Part shown: positions 33,131-41,995 of the stretch, in pieces
Layout: the number at the start of each line of letters is the position of its first letter
How positions within the stretch are numbered: the first letter of the stretch is position 1
Origin: Sternotherus odoratus
Lineage: Eukaryota > Chordata > Testudines > Kinosternidae
Direction: 5' to 3'
DNA: 64,000 bases
Assembly: GCA_032164245.1 (NCBI GenBank)
Contig: JAVMKO010000001.1
Coordinates: 163,113,434 to 163,177,433, forward strand
Made by a program: the position numbers and the translations under genes
Notes under the pieces: model-generated
Seen by the model: only the letters and a program-made list of their open reading frames with translations
The model's database searches: none
What the model was told of the DNA's origin: nothing

Positions 33131-33150
33131 GGCATGCTGGGAGCTGTAGT
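33131..33150 (-). promoter_or_regulatory. ZNF143/Staf-type binding site
   Basis: On the minus strand this reads ACTACAGCTCCCAGCATGCC, very close to the long ZNF143/THAP11 consensus (ACTACAATTCCCAGCATGC-like). It lies between KCNE2 and SMIM11, with a second partial TTTGTAGTTTG 25 bases on. The site could be a promoter element or part of an old repeat; no transcript start is visible. Confidence 0.55.
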
Positions 33151-33399
33151 TTGCCAGCTGTAAGACTTCTGGTATTTGTAGTTTGTTCCCACTTTCCCCC
33201 TGTGTGTAATGGCTGCCTGCTGCAAGGTACTGTGTCAGTCTGTCCTCCTTGGGAAGTTTTTAAAATGAATTAGTGACCCAGGGGGTTCTGTAAGAGCTGG
33301 ACTGTCAGCACAAAGTGCAAACCTTAAACAAAGTAAAGTTACATTTCTGGGGCTGGGTCCCTGTTGATTTGCATCTTATGTTGGCATTGCTAAGTATCA

Positions 33400-33745
33400 G
33401 GTCAGAATAGAAACACCTTATACTCCTGGCCTCGCTCGGGGGAGGGGGAGGAGGCTGGAAAGAGGTGGGACGGGGGGCTTGGGAGCAGGGGTGGAGTGGA
33501 GGCAGAGCAGGGGTGGGAAGAAGCAGAAGGGGGCAGGCTGGGACCAGGTTGCTCACTGCTACCAGTGCCAGACCCCCCTGCTAGCCCCCCTCAGGCCGCC
33601 CTTGACCCCGCATCCCCCTGAAGCGCATGGGCCCCTAAAGCGCGGGGTTCAAGGCAGCTGCCCCGGTCCGTCCTATGGATGGGAGGGCTCTGAAAATATA
33701 AGCTCAGACATTGCTGGAGCACGAACAGCAGGGGCCCATATAACT
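33400..33745 (+). mobile_element. GC-rich DNA-transposon copy, left end missing
   Basis: It shares with 34211-34640 the blocks CCCCCTGAAG, GGCAGCTGCCC...GTCTGTCCTATGG and GGGTGGAATGG-like text. It ends with CTGGAGCACGAACAGC...GGGGCCCATATAAC, the inverted counterpart of the other copy's left end. Confidence 0.6.
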
Positions 33746-34210
33746 TGCCACCTGTGGTTAGCTGGTAGTGAGTGCGGCATTGCAGAAACCCCTCTGATCT
33801 ACAAGCAGTCTGGCATGTGACAAGTGTTGTGCTGGGAGCCCGGGGCTAGCAATTTGAGGTGCTGCAGACATTTGTAGTAGGATTTTAAATCTGCCCCTTT
33901 AAATCTCTCCCCCCATGTTTAATTTCCAGAGGATGGAGTACCTGAGGCTCTGTGGGAGAGGCTGTTAATACATCTGCTCTCTATACTGCCAAGTATGAAG
34001 TTCGCAGTGGTATTGTATATTGCTGTTATTCATTTAACTGACTGCTCTCAACTACACTGGTTGAACCCAGAGTAACTCCACGGCTTCAGCTGAGCAACTT
34101 TTGACCTTCACCAGCGTAGCCGAGAGCAGAATCTGGACTGCTCTGTTTGACATAAAAGTGTCTGGATCCAACTGGCCCTGAACAATTTCACCCTGTATCA
34201 TATGCCGCGA

Positions 34211-34640
34211 GTTATATGGGGCCGTGGTGCTCGTGCTCCAACAATATTTAGGGACATGGGGCTGGCTCCACCAGTATTTGGGCTTACCGGGCTTTGGGGG
34301 GCCCTGTGCTTCATGGGGATACCGGCTCTGGAGGTTTAGTGGGGGGGCCTGGTGCCAGCAGCAGTGAGAGACCCGGCAGCAGCCCGCCCCACTTTGCTCT
34401 GCTGGCTCCCGGCGTCGCTCAGGGTAGGGGGTGGAAGCCGGAAAAAGGCAGGGCAGGGGCTTTGGGGAGGGGTGGAATGGGGTAGGCTGGGGCCAGGTCG
34501 CTTGCTGCTGTTGGCGCCAGGCCCCCCGCTAACTTCCCAGGCCTCCTGGACCCCCCGCGTCCCCCTGAAGTGTGGGCCCCAGGGCAGTTGGCCTGGTCTG
34601 TCCTATGGACAGGACAGCTCTGCTTAGACCTGTTCTGGGC
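34211..34640 (+). mobile_element. GC-rich DNA-transposon copy, right end missing
   Basis: It starts GTTATATGGGGCCGTGGTGC and shares its body with 33400-33745. Together the two truncated copies define a family with GTTATATGGGCC-type inverted termini. No coding capacity is recognised. Confidence 0.6.
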
Positions 34641-35340
34641 ACCACGAAAAATTATACAAACCTGGTGCCCATGATCATATGTGCTGTTGGGTTTTTGAGG
34701 AATTGTGGGAGTGGCAGTCCAGGTTCAGCTCCTCTCCCGCCATGCTACACACTGCCTTATTGTCTGGGTTTGGAGAGCGTGTTGGGGTATCTTGGTCCCA
34801 CTCAGAGAGCCCAGCCTGACACACAGTATAGCATCAGCAAGTCAAGGCCTCCGATTGTTTGTCTGTTTAATGGCATGCTGTAAAATGTATCGACGGTCTC
34901 TTTTAATATGTGAACAAGGGGATGCTAGTGAGATCAGCAAGATGGGGAGAGATGGTCCGAAGAAGAAAACGTTGTTTCTGTCCAAATGGAAGGAGAATAC
35001 ACATTCTTTTAGTGCAGGTCATAGTCTGCCATCACCTTACTGTAGGTGCAATCAAATACATTTTATTTTTCCCTTGTATGGTGCCTTTCATCTAAGAGCG
35101 CTTTATACACCTAAATTAAACCTCACAACACCCCTGCCAGGTAGAACAGTACTATGAGCCCCATTTCGCTGCTGAGTAAACAAAGCTATCAGTAGGCCAC
35201 AGGCTTTTCCCAGCCAACATCACATAAGAGGCCTCATTCCCCATTACCTTGCACCTCGTGTAGTCATTTACAGCTGTGCACCATTGATACGAGACTGAGT
35301 GAGTGGAGGACTATGGTTTGGGAGCTGAGGTAGAGAGGAA
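34641..35340. other. Intergenic DNA, nothing supported
   Basis: It contains a SINE-tail-like block at 35050-35165 (CCTCACAACACCCCTGCCAGG) but no bounded unit and no gene. Confidence 0.45.
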
Positions 35341-35344
35341 GGAT

Positions 35345-35525
35345 GGCCAAGTGATTAAAACAGCAGCCTAGGCCATGCGAGCTCTGGGTTAACGTCCCTG
35401 CTCTCCACTTTGAGATATTGCACCTCAGTTTCCCCATCCATAAAATGGGGATAATGGCACTGCTCTGTCTTGCAGAGGTGTTGTGAGGATAAACATGTTA
35501 AAGATTGTGAGGTGCTACCATGGTG
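35345..35525 (+). mobile_element. tRNA-type SINE
   Basis: The head AGTGATTAAAACAGCAGCC is followed by GGGTTAACGTCCCTGCTC and the well-kept tail CACCTCAGTTTCCCCATCC, ATAATGGCACTGC and GGTGTTGTGAGGATAAAC. It is one of the best-preserved SINE copies here. Confidence 0.85.
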
Positions 35526-37027
35526 GTGGTCATTTTATGGGCATTTGCGCAGGTGTAAATGACTATGCGACGTGCAAGTCAGTGGTGAATTGAGCCCTGG
35601 AAGTCTGTGGCAATGCTCAGAGTAGAGGTCAGGTCCCCGGTCGCTCAGTCACTCATGTGACATAACCACAAGATCTCCTCGGAAGTCCTGACTGGGAGTG
35701 AAGGTGACCTCCTTTGTACTGAGCCGGGTCTCCTTTCCATTACCGTTGTATTTATTAAGATAATATACATGTTTTTAAACTCTTATCTTTGCCTTATCTG
35801 CTTTTGAAAAAGCAAACACGAAACTGGCTATTTATTTGCCTGCCTCCCTTTAAGATAGCATAACCTTGAGAGTACGATGTGTGAGCTTTTTTGTTTTTAA
35901 GCCAGTCATGTCAATGCTAATAAATGCTGCTTTTAAAGTATGAAACAGTCAGTCCTGCCTTTCCTACATACACATCCAAGCTTCTTTCAGCTCATGCACG
36001 CAGGACGGACCAAGTTCAAGAGGCCATTCTCTTCCTTCCTTTTCATGCCTGGATTCACTGAGTCATTTGCACCATTCCAAGTGCTTCCTTGTAGGGAGAG
36101 TGAAGTTCTGCTTTTGTGCCATTTTGTACGAGTTACGCTCCTCAGATACTGGGCCTAATTCAAACTGCATTTCTTGATCAAAAGTGAATGAAGGAAGGGC
36201 TCAGACATAGCAAACGTTTTCCCCAAGAGCCTGAGTTGTATTGCAGGTAGTTTGCGGTCTGTCTCATGGACACACAGCTCCCTGCCCATGTTGAGGTACT
36301 TAAGCATGGCAAGAGCCCTAAGACCACTCACTTGACACCTCTATCTTAATTGGAGGAGGATCAGAAAAGCGGTTATGATGGGTTTGTTGTTGGTTGTATA
36401 GCTCTGTAAGTGGCTAAGAAGTGGTTCCCCATTCTGTAGATCACACAGCGAATCTATTCTTATACAGACATGCGGCACACATAGGGAAACAGCACAGGGA
36501 CAGATAGAACATGCACAGGGAAATCTATTTAAAGTGGAACCCATATGTCTGATGTTCTGAAACCACTGGATAAGCAGAGGTGAAAACCAAAATGCAGAAT
36601 CTCATCCGTATGCAGCTGCCTTATAGCCACTTGAGGCTCCTCAAACATTCCTTAGCTGGAGATCTCAGTGCCTAGGCCCTAGGGGATCACTGACAGTGAG
36701 TTTGACTTTCAGCTGTTTTATTGTGTTTTTCATAGGAGGACTTATGTACAATGTTTTTGCAAAATCCAGAAGCATATTTTCACTCCTCCCCCCCAATGAT
36801 ACTAAAGGCAAGAGCAATCATAGTATTGGGATTCAAGCCTTGGTTTTGGTGGATTTGTTTTCCTAAAACATCTCATGGAGATACTTCATTTGCACACATC
36901 ATGCTTATTAAAGCAGCCAGCGTTGCATTTATAGCTGAACAGCTGCAGGAATTTGCGGCGTCTGGAAGGGCTGGGCCCCCTCCTACAAACAGGACACCTG
37001 TTCCACGCCTGTCAACCTTCCTCTCTG
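35526..37027. other. Intergenic DNA upstream of SMIM11
   Basis: No gene is called. Non-coding 5' exon(s) of SMIM11 could lie here or just below. Confidence 0.4.
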
Positions 37028-37029
37028 TT

Positions 37030-37166
37030 TAAAGCTCCCAATGTACCTGTCACTCAACCAGCTACAAAATAATCTGCTCCCTGCGAGGTGGTGTAAGGCT
37101 CCCAATGTACCCAATGTGCCTGTCACTCAAACAGCTACAAAATAATCCGCTCCCTGCGAGGTGGTT
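37030..37166 (+). repeat. Direct tandem duplication, about 65 bp, two copies
   Basis: GCTCCCAATGTACCTGTCAC...CTCCCTGCGAGGTGGT at about 37033-37091 is repeated with few changes at about 37098-37166. It lies just upstream of the first SMIM11 coding exon. Confidence 0.85.
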
Positions 37167-37375
37167 CCTGAACGTACAGAGAGTAACGTAGCCGTGGGCT
37201 CAGAGGGCTTGTCAGAGACGCTCAGCAAGGATGTGTCAAATGCAGATAGATTGGCTCATTTCTTTCTCTATTTTTATCTCCTCAGATGAATCCGCCTCCA
37301 CCAGTTTCTTATAAATCTGACAGACGTTGCTGGGTTGGACTGTGGTGTGACCCGTGACATCGTCAGTGATCCAAG

Positions 37376-37396
37376 ATGGTGGAATTTAATTGGAGG
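37376..37396 (+). CDS. SMIM11: SMIM11 coding exon 1 (seven codons)
   Basis: This is the start of small integral membrane protein 11. The exon reads ATG GTG GAA TTT AAT TGG AGG and is followed at 37397 by the donor GTGAGG. It ends on a codon boundary (phase 0) and joins exon 2 at 38650, so the protein begins MVEFNWR and continues VLENFPLL. In the human protein the four residues before VLE are MNWK, so NW and the basic residue are shared and the turtle start is three residues longer. An acceptor-like TTTTTATCTCCTCAG ends at about 37286, so this exon may span 37287-37396. The exon is far below usual length cut-offs; the evidence is the matching phase, the shared NW and the donor. An alternative start from a transcript not seen here is possible. 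Confidence 0.75.
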
Positions 37397-37938
37397 GTGA
37401 GGAGACTTTTGTTATTAAAGCCTGGGGGGTGGGGGAGGGAGGAGTGTTAAAGAGAGGGGTGTTAAGCTAGACTTTGGGTGGTTGTATTGGAGTGTGTATC
37501 TTTGTTTGGAATAAACGCCATGTTCAGTTTTAAGGGGATTTAACCACAGCTCTGTCCCCATGGAATCTGAAGACTTCATATTATATTTCCTATCATATAT
37601 ATTCAGTGCCTTTCAAGTTGACTTTATTGTGTGCATATGAGTAAGGAGTTTGCTGTGGGCCTCAGAGTACCATAGGCAGACTCTGTCTTGCTTCTCCACA
37701 CCCACACTCCACATGGCATTTGGCTCTGCTTATCTTCCTTTCTGTCTAGTTCCCTTTCATGGCTGTGCTGTAGTGCAGTTGCTGTGTTGTCTATCCCACT
37801 CATCCCCATGGCCTGAAATTTCCCATGGGAAGAATGCATGCACTGCATTGCCATCGCATGAACAAAGTCTTGAATAATACAGCTTCCATAGGGAAGTTGC
37901 ATAGTATGCCACAGAGATGTGCTTTAAATGACATAGTT

Positions 37939-38592
37939 CAGCGGTCGCCAACCGGTGGTCCGCGAGAAAAATTGGGTGGTCCGCGGAGCCGTAGCCGGAG
38001 GAGAGGGGCGGGGTCAGTAAGAGGCGGGGGGGGGGGAGAAGAGTGGAGGCGGAGCCGGGGCAGGAGGCGAGGCGAGGCAAGGCAAGCCGAGCGGGGGAGG
38101 AGAGCGCGGCAGGAGCGGGGGGCGAGAGGGAAGAACAGAGAACGCGGCAGGAGCGGGGGGGGGGGCGAGAGGGAAGAACAGAGAACGCGGCAGGAGCGGG
38201 GGGGGCGAGAGGGAAGAACAGAGAACGCGGCAGGAGCGGGGGGGAGAGGGAAGAACAGCGAGAACACGGCAGGAGCGGGGGGGCGAGAGGGAAGAACAGA
38301 GAACGCGGCAGGAGCGGGGGGGAGAGGAAAGAACAGCGAGAACGCAGCAGGAGCGGGGGGGGCGAGAGGGAAGAAGAGCGAGAACGCGGCTGGAGCCGGG
38401 GGGGAGCCCGAGCTGCGCCGCGCTGCTGGAGCCGGGGCGAGCCGCGCCGCTGGAGCGGGGGGGTGGGGGGGGTGGTGAGCCGCGCCGCTGGAGCCGGGGG
38501 GGGGGGGGGGCGAGCCACGCTGCTGATGCGGGGTGGGGGCCGCGCCAAGCAACTTTAGTGGTCCGTGAGGACCAAAAGGTTGGCGACCACTG
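37939..38592. mobile_element. Non-autonomous hAT element in the SMIM11 intron
   Basis: The ends CAGCGGTCGCCAACC and GGTTGGCGACCACTG are inverted copies, and perfect 8-bp duplications ACATAGTT flank the unit at 37931-37938 and 38593-38600. The interior is almost wholly a G-rich minisatellite. It leaves about 50 bases to the SMIM11 acceptor. There is no transposase. Confidence 0.93.
38095..38400 (+). repeat. G-rich minisatellite, about 42-bp unit
   Basis: Seven or so copies of GGCAGGAGCGGGGG plus GCGAGAGGGAAGAACAG-like text differ mainly in G-run length. A second GC-rich block of GGAGCCGGGG units follows at 38390-38510. Repeated runs of four or more G make quadruplex formation likely. Long reading frames on both strands here are repeat by-products. 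Confidence 0.9.
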
Positions 38593-38649
38593 ACATAGTT
38601 GTTCAAGTGTTGTAGAAACTCTGTTGAAATATATTGTTTTATATTTCAG

Positions 38650-38817
38650 GTTTTGGAGAATTTTCCACTGCTGATGTACATTTTGGCAGCTAAAACATTA
38701 ATTCTGTGCTTGGCATTTGCTGGAGCAAAAATATACCAGAGGAAAAAAATTGAACAAAAAATGGAAAAAGAACGTGAGGAAAAGCTGAAAAAGGAAGCAG
38801 AGAAGAAGGAAGATTGA
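38650..38817 (+). CDS. SMIM11: SMIM11 coding exon 2 (last), membrane protein
   Basis: The exon follows the acceptor TTTTATATTTCAG (ending 38649) and encodes 55 residues from VLENFPLLMYILAAKTLILC to the stop at 38815-38817. With exon 1 the protein is 62 residues; human SMIM11 has 58. One membrane helix spans about residues 14-34 of the joined protein (LLMYILAAKTLILCLAFAGA). A highly charged, Lys/Glu-rich C-terminal tail (KKIEQKMEKEREEK) follows, predicted to be helical or coiled. The molecular role of SMIM11 is unknown. The frame extends left to 38599, but those residues lie before the acceptor and are intronic. The intron (37397-38649) contains a hAT element. Confidence 0.92.
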   Translation, partial: VLENFPLLMYILAAKTLILCLAFAGAKIYQRKKIEQKMEKEREEKLKKEAEKKED

Positions 38818-39133
38818 AGAGTCTTACAAGGTATAGAATTACTGGCTGAGTTGGTGAGTGATAACAGCAGGAGGGCAGTATACAGTTATAGCTGATTATT
38901 ATGTTTTGATTCTGATCTAGTTGGATTCAAGTGTTATCTCGCTCATCACCACTTATCTTGTAGTCAAACAAAAGTATTTCCTGTGGTACATCAGCACATG
39001 CATGTATACTAAGGGGTTCAGTCCTCTCCCACTGACACAATGATGACCAGAAAAGTCACACTGCAGTGCATGACCTTAAGAGAGCTTCGTACAAGATTCT
39101 CTTTCTGCTATGTATCTACCTAAGCTTTTATAC
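38818..39133. other. SMIM11 3' flank
   Basis: Probably 3' UTR and downstream DNA. No canonical AATAAA was noted within the first 300 bases; the next ones are inside the following hAT element. Confidence 0.4.
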
Positions 39134-39134
39134 C

Positions 39135-39444
39135 AGGAGTAGGCAACCCATGGCACGTGTGCCAAAGGCTGCACGCAAGCTGATTTTCAGTGGCACTCAC
39201 ACTGCCTGGGTCCTGGCCACTGGTCCGGGGGGCTCTGCATTTAATTTAATTTTAAGTGAAGCTTCTTAAACATTTTAAAAACCTTATTTACTTTACATCC
39301 TACAATAGTTTAGTTCTATATTATAGACTTATAGAAAGAGACCTTCTAAAAACATTAAAATTTATTACTGGCACGTAAAACCTTAAATACAGTGAATAAA
39401 TGAAGACTTGGCACACCACTTCTGAAAGGTTGCTGACCCCTGTA
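39135..39444. mobile_element. hAT element with AGGAGTAGGCAACCC / GGTTGCTGACCCCTG ends
   Basis: The inverted ends are of the CAGGGGTCGGCAACC type. Exact TTTATACC octamers at 39127-39134 and 39445-39452 flank it if the ends are set one base inside the usual CAG; with the usual ends the duplication is imperfect. It contains an AT-rich right half with GAATAAAT. It may supply polyadenylation signals to SMIM11. Confidence 0.75.
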
Positions 39445-39925
39445 TTTATACCATGCTTGTTGCCCTTGGGTTCTGAGCACCAGAAGACAAGTTTAAACTG
39501 GGCTCAACACAGGAGTAACTGGGTGAAAATTCTCCAGTCTGTGTTATACATACGGTCAGGCTACCTGATCTAAATGGTCAATTCTGGCCTTTAGAAATAT
39601 CTAAGACTAAAGAAAACCCAAATCTCACATAGTTTAAGTATGTTACAGGATGAAAGTACTTTAGCTGGAAGAACAAAACCATATCACAAGGAGTTCTCCG
39701 AAGTGGCTATATGATGCAAATTTCACTACACAACAGGCCGTGCGCTTTACTGGTATAAATGGGCCCCATTTGGGGACCTGTGAGCAGTGCTTGGTGCTTA
39801 AAGGTATTGCATACCCTTGTCTCTGACTGGCTTGAAAGAGGGCTGAGCACGCTCAGCATCTGATTGTGCCCATAGCACGGAGAATTATAGCTGTGCCAGT
39901 ATAATGTACACCATCTAGGATGTGG
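39445..39925. other. Intergenic DNA, nothing supported
   Basis: No gene or bounded repeat was recognised. Confidence 0.5.
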
Positions 39926-39934
39926 TACCGAGTG

Positions 39935-40110
39935 TGTTGTCTAGTGATTAGAGCATTAGACTGCAGGGGGGGATCAAGATACAGGGGTTCTATTCTCTGC
40001 TGTGCCACTTGTTTGCTCTGGGCCTTAGTTTCTGTATCAGTAAAATGGGGATAATATGACTTCCATAACACTTTACTTCTTTGTAAGTGTCAAGTATTGT
40101 TATTGGCAGA
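39935..40110 (+). mobile_element. tRNA-type SINE
   Basis: The head TGTCTAGTGATTAGAGCATT and GGGTTCTATTCTCTGCTGTG, then the tail CCTTAGTTTCTGTATCAG and AATGGGGATAATATGACTTCC. A tRNA-like B box (GGGTTCTATTC) is recognisable. Confidence 0.8.
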
Positions 40111-40194
40111 ACTTCTGTTGCATCACCCCACATAAGAAATCAATTTTGATTTTTAGTAGTGTTAGCAATTGGGGCCCAAGTCCTGTCACCATTA

Positions 40195-40410
40195 CAGGAA
40201 CTCCTCGCTTAACATTGTAGTTATGTTCCTGAAAAAAGCGACTTTAAGCAAAATGATGTTTAAGCAAATCCAATTTCCCCATAAGAATTAATGTAAAGGG
40301 GGGGGAGGGGTTAGGTTCAGGGAAATTTATCTCATCAGACTAAAAACTATATATTATGTAAATATATACAGACAGTATACATTTTAAACAAACATTTTAA
40401 TACTGTACCC
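40195..40410 (+). mobile_element. DNA-transposon fragment (CAGGAACTCCTCGCTTAAC)
   Basis: The left end and its sub-terminal GCGACTTTAAGCAAAATGATG text are those of a common reptile non-autonomous transposon. The right terminus is absent. Confidence 0.55.
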
Positions 40411-41240
40411 AGCAATGATGATTGTGAAGCTTGGTTGAGGTGGTGAAGTTAGAAGGTGGAAGAGGGTGGGATATGTGCCAGGGAATGCCTTACTGCTAAA
40501 AGCTAAACTAGCTTTTGGCTGAGCCCTTAAGGGTTAACATATTGTGGGAAAGTCTCGCTGACACTGTGGCCTGTATTTGCAAGGGAACATGGTTTCCCAT
40601 CAAAGGGCTACATACACCCTGACCCTCCATTCGCTAGTGTTCAGACTGTGTTCAGTAGCACTCCGCTACTTGTACGACAGCAGGAAAACCTACCCTGCCT
40701 TTCTCCCATCACTGGCCCGTCCTGTAGAATTGGGGCCAGAAGCATTCTTCGCACAAACATTATACCTGCCAGTGTTGAAGATTTTCCGCCCAGAAGGCAT
40801 AATTTGGTCCTGTCGTGTTTTGGGTCTGATTTATATTGCCCGTCATCTTAGGCTGTGAACATTTGAGCAGGTCCTCCACTTGGCACTGCACAGCAATGAG
40901 AATGTTTTGCATGCTTAACAAATAATAAAAATTCTGCTGGAGAGAGAGAGGTTATACCAAAGTACTTACATCCCTGCTCCCACCTGGCATCCGGTTACAT
41001 GTGGAACCCTTCCCTGATGTTATCCTCTGAGAGAGCCTTGCTGCCATGAAGCATGGGGAGGCCCAGGGAGCACTAAGGAGATGGGACTCCACAAGAATAC
41101 CTTGGTTATCCAAAGGTGTCCCCAAATCCTCAGGATCTCCTCACAGTTATTGGGACACTCATGGATTGGAGGATCAACCTCTCCTTTGTTTACTTGGCGA
41201 ATGGTGGCAGCAGGAGGAACCCTCCAACCCAAAGGATGTT
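40411..41240. other. Intergenic DNA, nothing supported
   Basis: Frames of up to 93 codons are present but match nothing recognised. Confidence 0.5.
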
Positions 41241-41242
41241 CT

Positions 41243-41705
41243 AACACAAGAACATAAGAATGGGCATACTCAGTCAGACCAATGGTCCCTCTAGCTCAGG
41301 ATCCTGTCTTCTGACAGTAGCTGGTGCCAGATGCTTCAGAGAACAGAACAAGGTAATTACTGAGTGATCCATACCCTGTTTTCTAGTGCCAGCTTCTGGC
41401 AGTCAGGGGCTTAGGGGCACCCAGAGCATGGGGTTGCATCCCTGACCATCTTGGCTAATGGCCATTGATGGACCTATCCTCCATAAACTGATCTTAATTC
41501 TTTTTTGGACGTAGCTATCCTTTTAGCCTTCACAACCTCCCCTGGCAATGAGTTCCACATGTTGACTGGGTGTTGGGTGAAGAAGTACTTCCAAACGTTA
41601 GTTTTAAACCTGCTGTCTATTAATTTTATTGGGTGACCCCTAGTGCTTGTGTTACATGAACGGGTAAATAACACTTCCCTATTCACGGTCTCCACACTGC
41701 TTTGT
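41243..41705 (-). mobile_element. CR1 LINE 3' fragment
   Basis: Read on the minus strand it ends with the CR1-type text whose complement is AAGAACATAAGAATGGGC. It includes the conserved CCTGGCAATGAGTTCCAC block near 41540. The encoded fragment on the minus strand contains NMWNSLPGEVV, typical of CR1. It is related to the copy at 59337. Confidence 0.88.
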
Positions 41706-41780
41706 CCAATCCACATTGTGATAAGGCTGCAGAGCTTTGTGTTCGGCCAGGACTTTCCACATGGGAAGGCTGATTTAGAC

Positions 41781-41995
41781 CAGTGGTTCTCAACCTTCTT
41801 AGGCTCTGCAGCCATTTGTAAATATTTATGGCCTGTCACAACCCACATACTCTGAGGGTGAAGGGTCTGGGGCAGAGCTGTAACTAGGCATTTTAGTGCC
41901 CAAGGCAAGCAAGAATATTTACGCCCCCTACCAGAGGGGATGTGAGGGGAGGCCAATTTTGGGGCCAACCCATGGGCTGAGAAATCCTGCTTTAG
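41781..41995 (+). mobile_element. Two truncated hAT left ends, nested
   Basis: CAGTGGTTCTCAACCTT starts at 41781 and CAGAGCTGTAACTAGGCATT starts at 41873. Both are hAT-type left ends. Neither right end was found. Confidence 0.6.

Noticed and set aside
37757..38548. 263-codon minus frame and 217-codon plus frame in the SMIM11 intron
   Set aside because: Both are translations of a G-rich minisatellite inside a hAT element; opposite-strand open frames are expected from the repeat.
38599..38649. Upstream extension of the SMIM11 exon 2 frame, starting MFKCC
   Set aside because: It lies before the acceptor TTTCAG and is intronic; the conserved protein begins at VLE, and a better first exon exists at 37376.
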